7,492 nucleotides of DNA from positions 1 to 7,492 of the forward strand of contig CAYSJU010000047.1 of the NCBI GenBank assembly GCA_964431495.1, read 5' to 3'. The position numbers were made by a program, and so were the translations under genes. Under the pieces are notes generated by a model. It did no database searches. It was not told where the DNA came from and saw only the letters and a program-made list of their open reading frames with translations. This DNA comes from CAYSJU01 sp964431495 (GTDB lineage Bacteria; Omnitrophota; Gorgyraeia; Tantalellales; Tantalellaceae). Shown one piece after another: positions 6,694 to 7,492 of the stretch (its first letter is position 1; each line of letters starts with the position of its first letter).

Positions 6694-7492
6694 ATCCTCT
6701 GGTTTCTGTGGTGATTCCCGCTTATAATGCGGGAAAATATATCCGGGAGACAATAGACTCCATCATCGGACAGACTTATAAAGAGATAGAGGTCATAATT
6801 GTTGATGACGGCTCTACGGATTCCACATATGAAATATGCGTGGAGTATTCGGCTAAATATCCCAATGTAAAACTGTTAAACCATAAAAATAGGATTAATA
6901 AGGGAGTAAGTATTTCCAGAAAATATGCCGTAGATCATGCCCAGGGGGATTTTATAGCGTTTTGTGACTCGGATGATATAATGCAGCCCAATAAGATCGA
7001 ATCGCAACTGGAGGCTTTCAGGAGACATAAAGGTGCCGTACTGGTTCATTCAGGGATGAGCATGTTCGGCCCGGACAGGGAATTTTGTGAAAAGTTCGAG
7101 GAGAGTATGACATATGCGCGAGGAGAGTCCAGATATAACCTGCTACACAGCGACCACTGGTTAACTAAAAATAAAATTTTAAATTCGACTGTCATGGTAA
7201 GATCAGAATACATTAAACGAATTGATTTCGCGTTCAAACAGGTTTTTCAGTACGAGGACTGGGCGCTATGGATATTATTGGGACAGCGTGGTGATTTCGT
7301 GTTCATACCGGATAAGCTCACAAGGTACAGATGCCACGACACTTCCGCGACTTCCCGGGTTATTTCAAATGAACTGGTCAGATGGTATTCATTTCTGGAG
7401 CTTTATTTTGTCTTATTTAAAAAACTATCTTTGCCAAGATTCTTCGAGAGACTTGAAATAGTGGCTCGGATTACTCTGGTCCTGTATAAGAT
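6690..7492 (+). CDS. Family 2 glycosyltransferase, N-terminal part (3' end outside window)
   Basis: The frame is open from ATG 6690 to the window end, giving 267 visible residues. It is a GT-A fold enzyme: VSVVIPAYNAGKYI (5-18), the nucleotide-sugar site VDDGSTD (38-44), a DxD-type metal site CDSDD (92-96) and the catalytic-base region QYEDW (187-191). After about residue 230 it becomes rich in aromatic and aliphatic residues (WYSFLELYFVLF), which may be a membrane-associated helix or the start of a C-terminal extension. Such proteins move a sugar from a nucleotide donor to a lipid-linked or growing glycan on the cytoplasmic face of the membrane. Donor and acceptor cannot be deduced. Overlap with the KpsC/S-like gene suggests that both act on the same glycan. 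The stop codon is not in the window, so the total length is unknown. Confidence 0.93.
   Translation, partial: MNPLVSVVIPAYNAGKYIRETIDSIIGQTYKEIEVIIVDDGSTDSTYEICVEYSAKYPNVKLLNHKNRINKGVSISRKYAVDHAQGDFIAFCDSDDIMQPNKIESQLEAFRRHKGAVLVHSGMSMFGPDREFCEKFEESMTYARGESRYNLLHSDHWLTKNKILNSTVMVRSEYIKRIDFAFKQVFQYEDWALWILLGQRGDFVFIPDKLTRYRCHDTSATSRVISNELVRWYSFLELYFVLFKKLSLPRFFERLEIVARITLVLYK

Noticed and set aside
7222..7461. 79-codon + strand open frame
   Set aside because: It overlaps the GT2 gene in another frame, across its conserved EDW region, and has no motif of its own.

Overview
The window is a stretch of one surface-glycan biosynthesis operon. Six genes all lie on the + strand, and both outer genes are cut by the window edges. 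Gaps are 19 to 45 nt, and the last two genes share an ATGA overlap, so they are probably co-transcribed. I see no RNA gene, mobile element, CRISPR array or convincing terminator. No gene-free stretch is longer than about 45 nt.

Layout: (1) the C-terminal part of a SAM-dependent methyltransferase (2-673); (2) an 895-residue protein (700-3387) that joins a ferredoxin plus FrhB/FdhB-like iron-sulfur flavoprotein half to a polysaccharide pyruvyl transferase half; (3) kdsA, Kdo-8-phosphate synthase (3433-4248); (4) kdsD, arabinose-5-phosphate isomerase (4268-5227); (5) a capsule-synthesis protein resembling the KpsC/KpsS Kdo transferases (5257-6693); (6) the N-terminal part of a family 2 glycosyltransferase (6690 to the window end).

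How they fit together: KdsD makes arabinose 5-phosphate from ribulose 5-phosphate. KdsA condenses it with phosphoenolpyruvate (PEP) to give Kdo 8-phosphate. After dephosphorylation and CMP activation by KdsC and KdsB, neither of which is in the window, Kdo could be used by the KpsC/S-like protein to build a Kdo-containing linker or polymer. The methyltransferase, the pyruvyl-transferase fusion and the GT2 enzyme would build or decorate the glycan. PEP is a likely donor for two proteins here, KdsA and the pyruvyl transferase half.

Organism: Kdo synthesis points to a Gram-negative (diderm) bacterium. The FrhB-like protein and the Cys-containing, metal-type KdsA suit an anaerobic or deep-branching lineage. 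A candidate phylum such as Omnitrophota is a guess from gene style only. The item most worth following up is the redox/pyruvyl transferase fusion; the rest is good-quality but recognisable glycan machinery.
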